Origin: Hyphomicrobiales bacterium
GTDB taxonomy: Bacteria; Pseudomonadota; Alphaproteobacteria; Rhizobiales; Beijerinckiaceae
Assembly: GCA_016716745.1 (NCBI GenBank)
Contig: JADJVD010000001.1
Location: forward strand, 1 to 64,000
Direction: 5' to 3'
Length of the DNA stretch: 64,000 nt
Positions 17,205 through 26,176 of this stretch are shown in pieces. Made by a program: the position numbers and the translations under genes. The notes under the pieces are model-generated. The model was given only the letters and a program-made list of their open reading frames with translations, did no database searches and was not told the origin of the DNA. Numbering within the stretch: the first letter of the stretch is position 1; each line of letters starts with the position of its first letter.

Positions 17205-18233
17205 ATGTCGCGATGGTGGTCGAAGGAGCGGCACGCGGCCCGCCGCCCGCGGCTCATCGCCCGCGCCCGGATCGCGGCCGCGCTGCGCGGCTGGTTCGCG
17301 GACGAGGCCTTCGTCGAAGTGGAGCCGGCCGCCTTGCAGGCCTCGCCCGGCAACGAGACGCATCTGCACGGGTTTCGCACCGAGGCGATCGGCCTCGACG
17401 GGGCGCGGCGGGAGCTGTGGCTGCACACCTCGCCGGAATTCGCGATGAAGAAGCTGCTGGCGGCCGGCGAGGCGCGCATCTTCGCGCTCGCGCCCGTCTA
17501 CCGGAACCGCGAGGGCTCGGGCCTGCACGCCAACGAATTTGCGATGCTGGAATGGTATCGCGCCGGCGCGCCCTATGCGGCGCTGATGGCCGATTGCGCG
17601 GCGATCCTGCGGCTGGCGGCGCAGGCGGGATTGACCCACGAGGCGCGGTTTCGCGGCCGCGTCTGCGATCTCGCCGCCGAGCCGGAGCGGCTCAGCCTCG
17701 TCGAAGCTTTCGCGAGACACGCCGGCGTCGATCTCGCCGCCGCCCTGCCCGACGCCTCGCCCGATCCGCGCGGCGCGCTGGCCGCCGCGGCGGCGCGCAT
17801 CGGCGTGCGGACGACGCCGGACGACGGCTGGTCGGACCTGTTCTCGAAAATCCTGTCGGAGCGGATCGAGCCGCATCTGGGCGGCGGGCGGCCGACGATC
17901 CTGACCGACTATCCGGTCAGCGAGGCGGCGCTGGCGCGGCCGAAGCCGGAGGATCGGCGCTTCGCCGAGCGGTTCGAGCTCTATGTCTGCGGCGTCGAGC
18001 TCGCCAACGCCTTCGGCGAACTGACGGACCCGGCCGAGCAGCGCCGGCGCTTTCTGGCGGATATGGACGAGAAGCAGCGCATCTATGGCGAGCGCTATCC
18101 GCTCGACGAGGATTTTCTGGCCGCGCTGGCGCAGATGCCGCCGGCCAGCGGCGCGGCGCTCGGCTTCGACCGGCTCGTCATGCTGGCGACCGGGGCGCAG
18201 ACGGTCGCCGACGTCCAATGGACGCCGGACTGA
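17205..18233 (+). CDS. epmA: EF-P--(R)-beta-lysine ligase
   Basis: 342 residues, a class II lysyl-tRNA-synthetase catalytic core without the anticodon-binding domain. Motif 2 (VYRNREGSGLHANEFAMLEW) and motif 3 (SGAALGFDRLVML) are intact. EpmA activates beta-lysine and attaches it to the conserved lysine of EF-P. The ATG at 17205 follows GGGGG. It is divergent from efp, and the probable 2,3-aminomutase gene lies 270 bases downstream. Confidence 0.94.
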   Translation: MSRWWSKERHAARRPRLIARARIAAALRGWFADEAFVEVEPAALQASPGNETHLHGFRTEAIGLDGARRELWLHTSPEFAMKKLLAAGEARIFALAPVYRNREGSGLHANEFAMLEWYRAGAPYAALMADCAAILRLAAQAGLTHEARFRGRVCDLAAEPERLSLVEAFARHAGVDLAAALPDASPDPRGALAAAAARIGVRTTPDDGWSDLFSKILSERIEPHLGGGRPTILTDYPVSEAALARPKPEDRRFAERFELYVCGVELANAFGELTDPAEQRRRFLADMDEKQRIYGERYPLDEDFLAALAQMPPASGAALGFDRLVMLATGAQTVADVQWTPD

Positions 18234-18237
18234 CCGC

Positions 18238-18396
18238 TCAGCCCGCCGCCAGCATCAGCGCGCCGACCGCCGCGGCGAGCGCGAGCCCCGCGCCCAGAAC
18301 ATAGATCAGCCCGGCGCGCAGGCCCTGCCCGGCCTGATCGGGCGTGCGGGCGACCGGCGTTTTCTCGACGGGGGTCTCCTGACGGAATTCGGACAT
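18238..18396 (-). CDS. Small single-pass membrane protein (52 residues)
   Basis: A short gene between epmA and epmB on the opposite strand. The ATG at 18396 is preceded by AGGAGA at good spacing. The N-terminal half is polar (MSEFRQETPVEKTPVARTPD) and the C-terminal half is one hydrophobic helix (LIYVLGAGLALAAAVGALML). It converges on epmA with 4 bases between stops. No family recognised. The good ribosome binding site and clean topology suggest it is real. Confidence 0.6.
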   Translation of the reverse strand: MSEFRQETPVEKTPVARTPDQAGQGLRAGLIYVLGAGLALAAAVGALMLAAG

Positions 18397-18501
18397 GGCG
18401 CGTCTCCTGATAGCACTGATGAGGAAACCGCCGGCGGCGCGCATCGTTCCGTCGCCCCGGACGCTTGACGCGGCGGCGAGGCGGGCCGCAAGAGGGCGCG
18501 C

Positions 18502-19572
18502 ATGTCCGCCTCCCGCCCCGTCCGCACGCTTCGCGACCCGGCCGCGCTCGCCCGCGCCGGGCTGATCGCGCCGGAACGCGCGGCGGCGCTGGAGGAGGTG
18601 GCGGCGCGCTACGCGGTCGCCGTGTCGGCAACGTCCGCAGCCCTGATCGACCCCACGGACGCGGCCGACCCCATCGCGCGGCAGTTCATCCCGGACCCGC
18701 GCGAACTTCAGGCGCGGCCGCAGGAGCTGGCCGATCCGATCGGCGACGGCGTTCATTCCCCGACGCGCGGCGTGGTGCATCGCTATCCCGACCGGGCGCT
18801 GTTCGCGCCAACCCTCGTCTGCCCGGTCTATTGCCGGTTCTGCTTTCGCCGGGAGGTGGTGGGTCCGGGGGCGCAGGCCGCGCTGTCGCGGGGCGAGATC
18901 GCCGCCGCGCTCGACTATTTCCGGGCGCATTCGGACATTCGCGAGGTCATCCTCACGGGCGGCGATCCGCTGGGGTTGACGCCGGCGCGCATCGGCGCGC
19001 TCGTCGGCGCGCTGGCCGAGATCCCGCATGTCGCGACGATCCGCGCCCACAGCCGCGTGCCGGTGGCGACGTCGGAGCGGGTGACGGACGATTTCGTCGC
19101 CGCCCTCGCCGGGCCGATCCGCGCGCGCGGCAAGACCGTCGCCGTCGCCGCGCACGCCAACCATCCGCGCGAGTTCACGCCCGCGGCCCGCGCGGCGCTG
19201 CGGCGGCTCGCCGACGCGGGGATCATGCTTCTCAGCCAGTCGGTGCTGCTCGCCGGCGTCAACGACGACGCCGACACGCTGGCGGCGCTGATGCGGGCCT
19301 TCGTCGCGGCCGGGGCCAAGCCCTACTATCTGCACCATCCCGACCTTGCGCCGGGAACGGGGCATTTCCGCCTGCCGATCGCGCGCGGGCTGGCGCTCGT
19401 GCGCGGCCTGCGCGGGCGCGTCTCGGGCCTCGCCCAGCCGACCTATGTGCTCGACATTCCGGGCGGCCACGGCAAGGTCGCGCTCGACAGCGCGGCGGCG
19501 CGGCCGCTCGACGAGGGGCTCTGGGAGCTCACCGACTTTCGCGGCCGCGCGCATCTCTATCGCGAGGCGTGA
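18502..19572 (+). CDS. epmB: EF-P beta-lysylation protein EpmB (lysine 2,3-aminomutase-like radical SAM)
   Basis: 356 residues. The radical SAM cluster motif CPVYCRFC (C-x3-C-x2-C) lies near residue 110-117, followed by EVILTGGDPL. The length lacks the extra C-terminal domain of catabolic lysine 2,3-aminomutases, which suits EpmB. It converts alpha-lysine to (R)-beta-lysine, the substrate of EpmA. The ATG at 18502 follows GAGGG. Its position in an efp-epmA-epmB cluster makes the role nearly certain. It converges with the next gene on a shared hairpin. Confidence 0.92.
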   Translation: MSASRPVRTLRDPAALARAGLIAPERAAALEEVAARYAVAVSATSAALIDPTDAADPIARQFIPDPRELQARPQELADPIGDGVHSPTRGVVHRYPDRALFAPTLVCPVYCRFCFRREVVGPGAQAALSRGEIAAALDYFRAHSDIREVILTGGDPLGLTPARIGALVGALAEIPHVATIRAHSRVPVATSERVTDDFVAALAGPIRARGKTVAVAAHANHPREFTPAARAALRRLADAGIMLLSQSVLLAGVNDDADTLAALMRAFVAAGAKPYYLHHPDLAPGTGHFRLPIARGLALVRGLRGRVSGLAQPTYVLDIPGGHGKVALDSAAARPLDEGLWELTDFRGRAHLYREA

Positions 19573-19573
19573 G

Positions 19574-19598
19574 CGGGCTTCAGTCCGGCTGAAGCCCG
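19574..19598. terminator. Bidirectional hairpin shared by convergent epmB and ornithine-cyclodeaminase-like genes
   Basis: A 10-base stem (CGGGCTTCAG at 19574-19583 with CTGAAGCCCG at 19589-19598) and a 5-base loop. It begins just after the epmB stop and overlaps the last codons and stop of the minus-strand gene. No T-tract on either side. Confidence 0.55.
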
Positions 19599-20662
19599 GC
19601 GCGGCGCACCATGCCGAACAGATCGCGCGGCTCGTCCGGATCGGCGAGCAGATCGATCTGCAGACAGGGCGCGCCGGCGGCGACCTTGCCGCGCAGCCAG
19701 CGCAGCGCGGAAAAATCCTCGATGGCGAAGCCGACCGAATCGAACAGCGTGATCGCTTCGCGCGAGCGCCGGCCCGGCGCCTGCCCGGCCAGCACGCGCC
19801 ATAGCTCCGTCACCGGGTGATCGGGCGCGAGCTGCTGGATCTCGCCCTCGATGCGGGTCTGCTCGGGATGCTCCACGAAGATGTCGGCGCGGCGCAGAAT
19901 GTCGGGATGCAGCTCCGTCTTGCCGGGGCAGTCGCCGCCGACGGCGTTGAGGTGCTGGCCGGCGCCGACCATGTTGTCGGTCAGGATGGCGGCGCGCGAC
20001 TTGTCGGCGGTCACCGTGGTGATGACGTCGGCGCCCTCCACCGCCTCCTCGATCGTTCGCGCGACCGTGGCGCGAATGTCGAATCCGGCGAGATTGCGCA
20101 GGCATTTCTCGCTCGCCCAGGGGTCGAGATCGAACAGGCGCGCCTCGCGCACGCCGGTGAGCCGGCGGAAGGCGAGGATCTGGAACTCGGCCTGCGCGCC
20201 GTTGCCGACCACCGCCATCACGCGCGACTCCGGCCGCGCCAGCGCGCGGGCGGCGAGGGCGGAGACCGCCGCCGTGCGCAGCGCGGTGAGGATGGTCATT
20301 TCGGAGAGCAGCGCGGGATAGCCCGTCGCCACGTCCGCCAGCACGCCGAAGGCGGTGACGGTCTGCAAGCCGTCGCGCAGGTTCTTGGGGTGGCCGTTGA
20401 CGTATTTGAAGGCGTAGTCGCGCCCGTCCGTCGTCGGCATCAGCTCGATCACGCCCTCGAGCGAATGCGAGGCGAGGCGCGGCGTCTTCTCGAAATCGGG
20501 CCAGCGCAGGAAATCGGCCTCGACATGGGCGGCGATCTCCTCGAGGGCGCGGCCGACGCCCTCGGCGCGCAACAGCGCCATCATGTGATCGACCGAGACG
20601 AAGGGAACGAGATTGAGGCGGCCCGCGGCGCGCGCGGCCGCGTAATGCTCCGGGTTTGTCAT
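19580..20662 (-). CDS. Ornithine cyclodeaminase family protein
   Basis: 360 residues from the ATG at 20662 (MTNPEHYAAARAAGRLNLVP). The NAD-binding segment AVVGNGAQAEFQILAF and substrate-region DYAFKYVNGHPKNLRDG identify the ornithine cyclodeaminase/mu-crystallin family. True ornithine cyclodeaminases convert ornithine to proline and ammonia; other members are ketimine reductases or opine-type enzymes. FVEHPEQTRIEGEIQQL and the long C-terminus match the larger ornithine-type subgroup. Stand-alone gene; no arginine catabolic genes nearby. Confidence 0.85.
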   Translation of the reverse strand: MTNPEHYAAARAAGRLNLVPFVSVDHMMALLRAEGVGRALEEIAAHVEADFLRWPDFEKTPRLASHSLEGVIELMPTTDGRDYAFKYVNGHPKNLRDGLQTVTAFGVLADVATGYPALLSEMTILTALRTAAVSALAARALARPESRVMAVVGNGAQAEFQILAFRRLTGVREARLFDLDPWASEKCLRNLAGFDIRATVARTIEEAVEGADVITTVTADKSRAAILTDNMVGAGQHLNAVGGDCPGKTELHPDILRRADIFVEHPEQTRIEGEIQQLAPDHPVTELWRVLAGQAPGRRSREAITLFDSVGFAIEDFSALRWLRGKVAAGAPCLQIDLLADPDEPRDLFGMVRRAGLQPD

Positions 20663-20773
20663 GAGAGAGGCGCTTCGGTTCGTCCGCGCGGGGGCGGAAC
20701 GTCGGCGCCGCAGCCTCGCCACAGCAGGCCGACCGCGACATCATTGCACAGATTTGCCGCGCCGGGCGCCCCC

Positions 20774-21847
20774 TCAGCCCGCCGCGCGGCGGGCGAGCTC
20801 TCCGGCGTCGTCCCAGAGATAGGCGATCTCGTCGATCGGATGGCCGCGCACGATCTCGCGCCGCTCCCGCCCCGGCCGGCCGCCAAGGCGCTCGTAGAAG
20901 GCGCGGGCCGGCGCGTTGCCGACGACGACCCAGAGGCCGAGCGAGCCGGGCGCGGCCTGCGCCGCCCAGCGCGCGGCGGCCGCCGTCAAGGCGCGGCCGA
21001 CGCCGCCCCCCTGTCCGGCGGCGCGGACATAGAGCATCATGATCTCGCTGGCCGCCCCGTCCGCCGCGATCTCCCGCGCCGGCCCGGCCGAGACGTAGCC
21101 GAGCAGCCCACCGTCGCCTTCGGCGACATAGAGGCCGCCAGCTTCGCCGCGCGCCGCGAACCAGCCGGGCCACTGGCTGCGGCGCAGCTCCAGCGTGGTC
21201 GCGTCGAGCAGCGCGTCCGGCACTTGGCCGCGATAGGCCTCCTCCCAGCCGCGCCAATGAATTTCGGCGATTCCATCAAGATCGGCCGCCGCCGCGGGTC
21301 GAACGGAGACCCGCGAGGCCCGGCGCGCCAGATCGGCCGCGTCGTCCCACAGCCAGGCCGTCTCGTTGAAGCCGTGGCCCAGCAAGGCGTGCGCGCGGGT
21401 CAGGCCCCGCCGGGCGCCGAGGCGGGCGTAGACGCGCGCGGCGCGCTCGTTGCCGGCGATGACCCACAGGCCGACCGGGCCGGGGCGCTCGCGCGCCGCC
21501 CAGCGCGCGCCGGCGCGCAGCAAGGCGGCGCCGACGCCGCGCCCCTGCAGGTCGGCGCGCACATGCAGGAGGTCGATCTCGGTTTCCGCGCCCTGCGCGG
21601 CCGTCCCCTCCGCCGGGGCGACGCGCAGGATGCCGGCGAGAGCCTCGCCTTCGTCCTCGGCGACGAACAGCCCGTCCTCGCCGCGCGCCAGCCAGTCGCG
21701 CCATTGCGCCTGCCGGCGTTCGACCGTCAGCGCGTCGATCAGCGCCTCGGGCAGGAGGCCGCGATAGGTCGCCCGCCAGCTCTCGCAATGCAGGCGCGCG
21801 GCGTCCTCCGCGTCGCCCGGCGTCGCGGGGTGGACGCGAACCCTCAC
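20774..21847 (-). CDS. Protein with two tandem GNAT acetyltransferase domains
   Basis: 357 residues, made of two complete GNAT domains (about 1-175 and 185-350) that align with each other: both have a WRATYRG/WEEAYRG entry motif, a LHVRADLQGRGVGAALL or LYVRAAGQGGGVGRALT acetyl-CoA loop, and end in WLWDDA/YLWDDA. An internal duplication is evident. The GTG start at 21847 overlaps the pheA stop (GTGA), so it is coupled to pheA. The second loop has GQGGGVG where R/Q-x-x-G-x-G/A usually holds an Arg, so that domain may bind acetyl-CoA less well. Substrate unknown. Confidence 0.8.
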   Translation of the reverse strand: MRVRVHPATPGDAEDAARLHCESWRATYRGLLPEALIDALTVERRQAQWRDWLARGEDGLFVAEDEGEALAGILRVAPAEGTAAQGAETEIDLLHVRADLQGRGVGAALLRAGARWAARERPGPVGLWVIAGNERAARVYARLGARRGLTRAHALLGHGFNETAWLWDDAADLARRASRVSVRPAAAADLDGIAEIHWRGWEEAYRGQVPDALLDATTLELRRSQWPGWFAARGEAGGLYVAEGDGGLLGYVSAGPAREIAADGAASEIMMLYVRAAGQGGGVGRALTAAAARWAAQAAPGSLGLWVVVGNAPARAFYERLGGRPGRERREIVRGHPIDEIAYLWDDAGELARRAAG

Positions 21848-22704
21848 TCGGCCGCCTTCTGCGACTCGATGCGGTAGGGGTGGGCGGGATAGACGCCGAG
21901 AATGCGCATTTCCTTGGTGAAGAAGCCGAGCTCGTCGAAAGCGTGGCGCAGGCCCGGATCGTCGGGATGGCCGTCGACGTCGGCGAGGAACTGCGTCGCG
22001 GTGAATTCGCCGTCGACCATGTAGCTCTCGAGCTTGGTCATGTTGACGCCGTTGGTGGCGAAGCCGCCGAGCGCCTTGTAGAGCGCGGCCGGCACGTTGC
22101 GGACGCGGAAGACAAAGGTGGTGACGAGCGGCGCGGGCCCCTGCGGCTCCGCCCAGTCCGGCGTCCTGGACAAGACGACGAAGCGCGTCGTGTTGTGCTT
22201 CTCGTCCTCGACGTCGGCGACGAGCGTCTTCAGCCCGTAGATCTCGCCAGCGAGGCGCGTCGCCAGCGAGGCCTTGGAGGGATCGCCCCATTCCGCCACC
22301 TGACGGGCCGATCCGGCCGTGTCGCCGGCGACATGGCCGCGCAGGCCGAGCTGGCGGATGATCTTGCGGCACTGGCCGAGCGCGTGAACGTGGCTGTAGA
22401 CGTCGCGGATCGAATCGAGGCTGGCCGAGGGCAGGCCGAGCAACTGGAAGCGGATCGGCAAAAAATACTCGCCGACGATGTGCAGGCCGGAGGCCGGCAG
22501 AAGGTGATGGATGTCGGCGACGCGGCCGGCGATCGAGTTCTCGATCGGGATCATGCCGAGATCGGCGGCGCCGTCGCGGATCGCGCCCAGCGCCTCCTCG
22601 AAGGTGGCGCAGGGCAAGGGCTCCCAATCGGGATAGACGTCGCGGCAGGCGATGTCGGAATTGGCGCCGGGTTCGCCCTGATAGGCGATGCGTTGGGCGG
22701 TCAT
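21844..22704 (-). CDS. pheA: Prephenate dehydratase
   Basis: 286 residues from the ATG at 22704 (MTAQRIAYQGEPGANSDIAC). The catalytic-region segment NTTRFVVLSR carries the TRF triad of monofunctional prephenate dehydratases, and an ACT regulatory domain follows (about residues 200-280; GVNMTKLESYMVDGEFTATQ). It makes phenylpyruvate, the committed step to phenylalanine, and the ACT domain suggests feedback by phenylalanine. Eight bases separate it from kdsB, with AGGATTGAG before the start. The kdsB-pheA order is common in Hyphomicrobiales. Confidence 0.94.
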   Translation of the reverse strand: MTAQRIAYQGEPGANSDIACRDVYPDWEPLPCATFEEALGAIRDGAADLGMIPIENSIAGRVADIHHLLPASGLHIVGEYFLPIRFQLLGLPSASLDSIRDVYSHVHALGQCRKIIRQLGLRGHVAGDTAGSARQVAEWGDPSKASLATRLAGEIYGLKTLVADVEDEKHNTTRFVVLSRTPDWAEPQGPAPLVTTFVFRVRNVPAALYKALGGFATNGVNMTKLESYMVDGEFTATQFLADVDGHPDDPGLRHAFDELGFFTKEMRILGVYPAHPYRIESQKAAE

Positions 22705-22712
22705 CTCAATCC

Positions 22713-23441
22713 TCACGAAGCGAGCATGGCGCGGGCGCGCGCCAGATCTGCGGGCGTATCGACGCCGAGCGGCACGACGTCGACGATCTCGGCGTCGATG
22801 CGCATGCCGGCCTCGAGCGCGCGCAACTGTTCGAGCTTCTCGCGCTTCTCCAGCGGCGAGGGCGGCAGCGCCACGAAGCGGGCGAGCGCGGCGCGGCGAT
22901 AGGCGTAGAGGCCGATGTGGTGGACGAGCGGCCCCTCGCCCCAGGGCGCGGCGGCGCGCGTGAAATAGAGCGCGCGCAGGCGGCGCGGGGCGAGGTTCGA
23001 GCCGACGATCTTGACGACGCTCGGCTCGGTCTTCTCCGCCTCGCGCGTGATGATCGCGCCGAGGGTGGCGATGTCCACCGCCGGCTCGGCGAGGGGGGCG
23101 ACGGCCGCCCTCACCGCCTCGCGCTCGATGGTCGGCAGGTCGCCCTGCACGTTGACGACGACATCGTGCGCGCCGTCGGGATCGACGAGGTTCAGCGCCT
23201 CGAAGATGCGGTCGGAGCCGGACTGGTGGTGGTCGCCGGTCATCACCGCGCGGCCGCCGGCGGCCTCGACCGCGGCGACGATGCGGGCGTCGTCGGCCGC
23301 GACGACCACGGGGCCGACATCGGCCTCCATCGCCCGCCGCCAGACCTGCACGATCATCGGCGCGCCGGCGATGTCGGCCAGCGGCTTGTCGGGCAGGCGC
23401 GTCGAGGCCATGCGGGCGGGGATGAGGACGATGGGGCGCAT
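22713..23441 (-). CDS. kdsB: 3-deoxy-manno-octulosonate cytidylyltransferase
   Basis: 242 residues starting at ATG 23441 (MRPIVLIPARMASTRLPDKP), whose nucleotide-binding motif is the KdsB signature. NVQGDLPTIE and GLYAYRRAAL are further hallmarks. It activates Kdo with CTP for lipopolysaccharide core synthesis, so the cell makes LPS. The frame is open 37 codons upstream, but the conserved start is at 23441. First gene of the kdsB-pheA-GNAT operon, divergent from the cytochrome gene. Confidence 0.94.
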   Translation of the reverse strand: MRPIVLIPARMASTRLPDKPLADIAGAPMIVQVWRRAMEADVGPVVVAADDARIVAAVEAAGGRAVMTGDHHQSGSDRIFEALNLVDPDGAHDVVVNVQGDLPTIEREAVRAAVAPLAEPAVDIATLGAIITREAEKTEPSVVKIVGSNLAPRRLRALYFTRAAAPWGEGPLVHHIGLYAYRRAALARFVALPPSPLEKREKLEQLRALEAGMRIDAEIVDVVPLGVDTPADLARARAMLAS

Positions 23442-23605
23442 GTTCGCGGGGTCCGGGCCGACGCCGGCGCCGGCTCGCGGCCCGGACTGGCGTAAAGGAG
23501 GAGGTTGGGCGCTTATACTGACCGGCGATACGAGTTGCCAACCGCCGGGCAAAGCGGCTAATCACAGGCGCACGAACAGCGGGCTGAGCGGGCGGAGAGC
23601 GCGGG

Positions 23606-24142
23606 ATGAATTCTTACAATCTGATCAAGGCCTCCGGCATCGTGCTGGGCACGCTGGCCGGGACGATGCTGATCGGAATGTTCGCCAACGTTCTCGTGTC
23701 GGCCGACACGCCCGCCAAGCCCGGCTACGCGCTCCCGGCCGGCGAGGCCGCGCCCGCCGCCGCCAAGGGCGCGGCGCCCGCCGCCGAACCGCTGCCGGCG
23801 CTGCTGGCCAAGGCCGACGCCAAGAAGGGCGAAAGCGCCGCCAAGGTCTGCGCGGCCTGCCACACCTTCGACAAGGGCGGCGCCAACAAGGTCGGCCCGA
23901 ACCTTTACGGCGTGATCGGCCGCAAGGTCGGCGGGCATGAGGGCTTCGCCTATTCCGACGCGATGAAGGGCCATGGCGGAAACTGGGCGTTCGACACGCT
24001 CGACGCCTATATCGCCGATCCGAAGAAGGCGATCCCGGGCAACAAGATGGCCTATGCGGGCGAGAAGGATCCGGGCAAGCGCGCCGACATTCTCGTCTAT
24101 CTGCGCTCGCTCGCCGACGCGCCGGTCGATCTGCCGAAGTAA
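23606..24142 (+). CDS. Membrane-anchored class I cytochrome c (CycM-like)
   Basis: 178 residues. An uncleaved N-terminal helix (residues 8-31) anchors it, followed by an Ala/Pro linker. The heme motif CAACH is at residues 82-86 and the distal Met ligand is probably in GNKMAY near residue 148. HTFDKGGANKVGPNLYGVIGR is the class I fold core. Anchored cytochromes of this type carry electrons from the bc1 complex to terminal oxidase in rhizobia. Divergent from kdsB across a 164-base gap. Confidence 0.88.
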   Translation: MNSYNLIKASGIVLGTLAGTMLIGMFANVLVSADTPAKPGYALPAGEAAPAAAKGAAPAAEPLPALLAKADAKKGESAAKVCAACHTFDKGGANKVGPNLYGVIGRKVGGHEGFAYSDAMKGHGGNWAFDTLDAYIADPKKAIPGNKMAYAGEKDPGKRADILVYLRSLADAPVDLPK

Positions 24143-24169
24143 GCGGGCCGCGCCCGAACGATTCTGCCG

Positions 24170-24199
24170 ACGGCCGGGCTCGCCCGGCCGTTCGCTTGT
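24170..24199 (+). terminator. Hairpin after the cytochrome c gene
   Basis: A perfect 9-base stem (ACGGCCGGG at 24170-24178 with CCCGGCCGT at 24183-24191) with a 4-base loop, 27 bases after the stop. Only a weak T-rich tail follows. Confidence 0.55.
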
Positions 24200-24301
24200 C
24201 GGCAGGGGGCGCAAACTGGCGCGGACGCCAAAAAACACCATAATCCGGCGAATCATTCCCGCATCAGCCGCGCCCGGGCGGCCGAGCAGAGGATTTCGCG
24301 T

Positions 24302-26176
24302 TTGATCCGCATCACCCGTCGTCACGCGCTCGGCATCGCCGCCGCGACCGCCGCCTCGGGCGCGCTCCGGCTGTCGCCGGCGGCGGCGCAGGCCGCCGGC
24401 GGCGGGATCGAGACGCACGGCCTGTCGACCTTCGGCGATCTCGCCCTGCCGGCCGACTTTCCGCATTTCCCCTATGTCGACCCCGCCTCGCCGAAGGGCG
24501 GGCTGCTGACGCTGCAGATCAAGCAGGCGTCCGGCAACCAGAATTTCGAGACCTTCGACACGCTGAACATCTTCACGTTCAAGGGCGACGGGGCGGCCGG
24601 CATGGGCATGACCTACGACTCGCTGATGGCGGGGTCGGGGGACGAGCCGGACGCCGCCTACGGGCTGGTCGCGCACGCCGTGCGCATCTCGGCGGACAGG
24701 CTCGAATACCGGTTCCTGCTGCGGCCGGAGGCGCGCTTCCACGACGGCTCGCGCCTGACCGCGCGCGACGTCGCCTTCTCGCTGACGACGCTGAAGACGA
24801 AGGGCCACCCGGTCTACCGGATGATGCTCTCCGAAATGGACGGCGCGAGCGCCGAGGCGGACGACGTTGTCCTCGTGCGCTTCCAGCCGACCCGCACGCG
24901 CGACGCGCATCTGATCGTCGCCGGCATGCCGATCTTCTCGGAGGACTGGTGGAAGGGCCGCGACTTCGAGGCGGCGACGCTCGAGGCGCCGCTCGGCTCG
25001 GGCGCCTACAAGCTCGGGCGGTTCGAGACCGGTCGCTACATCGAGTTCGAGCGCGTCAAGGACTATTGGGGCGCGGCGCTGCCGGTGAATGTCGGGCTGA
25101 ACAATTTCGACCGCATCCGCTACGAATATTTCCGCGAGCGGCAGGCCGCCTTCGAGGCGTTCAAGAGCGGCGTCGTGACCTTCAACGAGGAATACACCTC
25201 GCGACTGTGGAACACGGCCTACGACTTCCCCGCGATCCGCGAGGGGAAGGTGAGGAAGGAGACGCTGCCGGACGGCAAGCCGATCTCTTCGCAAGGCTGG
25301 TATTTCAACACGCGGCGCGAGATGTTCGCCGATCCGCGCATCCGCGAGGCGCTCGCCTACGCGTTCGATTTCGAATGGACGAACGCCAACATCATGTACG
25401 GCGCCTACAAGCGCCTGCATTCCTTCTTCCAGAATTCCGACATGCAGGCGAAGGGCCCGCCGACGGCGGAGGAGCTGACGCTGCTCGAGCCCTTCCGCGG
25501 CAAGGTTCCCGACGAGGCGTTCGGCGAACCGTGGGTTCCCCCCGTGAGCGACGGTTCGGGAAGCGACCGCACGCTCCTGCGCAAGGCGGACGAGCTGCTG
25601 CGCGCGGCCGGCTGCAAGCGCGAGGGCGGCGTGCTGAAGCTGCCGAGCGGCAAGCCGTTCGAGATCGAGTTCCTCGATTCCTCGCCCGCGCTGCAGCCGC
25701 ACACGCAGCCCTTCCAGGCGAATCTGAAGAAGCTCGGCATCGCCGCGCAATCGCGCATCGTCGACGCCGCGCAGTATCGCCGCCGGCTGGACGGGTTCGA
25801 TTTCGACATGATCTCGATGGCGCTTGGCGGCTCGGTCAATCCTGGCGTCGAGCTGCGCAACGTGTTCTCGACGAAGGCCGCCGAGACGCCCGGCTCGCGC
25901 AACGTCGCCGGCGTGCGCGACCCGGCTATCGACGCAATGGTCGAGATCATCGCCAACGCGAAGACGAAGATCGAGGTGCACACGGCGGCGCGCGCGCTCG
26001 ACCGGCTGCTGCGCGCCGGGCGCTACTGGATTCCGATGTGGTTCCGCGACGAGGCGTGGGTCGCCTATTGGGACGCCTATGCGCGTCCCGCGACGCGGCC
26101 GCGCTACGGCAGCGGCGCGCCCGATCTGTGGCGCTGGGACGCCGAGAAGGCCAAACGCATCGGGCTCGCCGGATGA
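24302..26176 (+). CDS. yejA: Peptide ABC transporter binding protein, YejA type
   Basis: 624 residues starting at TTG 24302, with a Tat-type signal (TRRHALGIAAATAASGALRL). Family 5 solute-binding protein features are clear: PHFPYVDPASPKGG at the mature N-terminus, VAHAVRISADRLEYRFLLRP and FHDGSRLTARDVAFS. The length and the following yejB, yejE and yejF genes mark it as YejA, which binds oligopeptides, including microcin-like peptides, in the periplasm. The stop overlaps the yejB ATG. A start codon other than TTG is not available near the signal. Confidence 0.9.
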   Translation: MIRITRRHALGIAAATAASGALRLSPAAAQAAGGGIETHGLSTFGDLALPADFPHFPYVDPASPKGGLLTLQIKQASGNQNFETFDTLNIFTFKGDGAAGMGMTYDSLMAGSGDEPDAAYGLVAHAVRISADRLEYRFLLRPEARFHDGSRLTARDVAFSLTTLKTKGHPVYRMMLSEMDGASAEADDVVLVRFQPTRTRDAHLIVAGMPIFSEDWWKGRDFEAATLEAPLGSGAYKLGRFETGRYIEFERVKDYWGAALPVNVGLNNFDRIRYEYFRERQAAFEAFKSGVVTFNEEYTSRLWNTAYDFPAIREGKVRKETLPDGKPISSQGWYFNTRREMFADPRIREALAYAFDFEWTNANIMYGAYKRLHSFFQNSDMQAKGPPTAEELTLLEPFRGKVPDEAFGEPWVPPVSDGSGSDRTLLRKADELLRAAGCKREGGVLKLPSGKPFEIEFLDSSPALQPHTQPFQANLKKLGIAAQSRIVDAAQYRRRLDGFDFDMISMALGGSVNPGVELRNVFSTKAAETPGSRNVAGVRDPAIDAMVEIIANAKTKIEVHTAARALDRLLRAGRYWIPMWFRDEAWVAYWDAYARPATRPRYGSGAPDLWRWDAEKAKRIGLAG

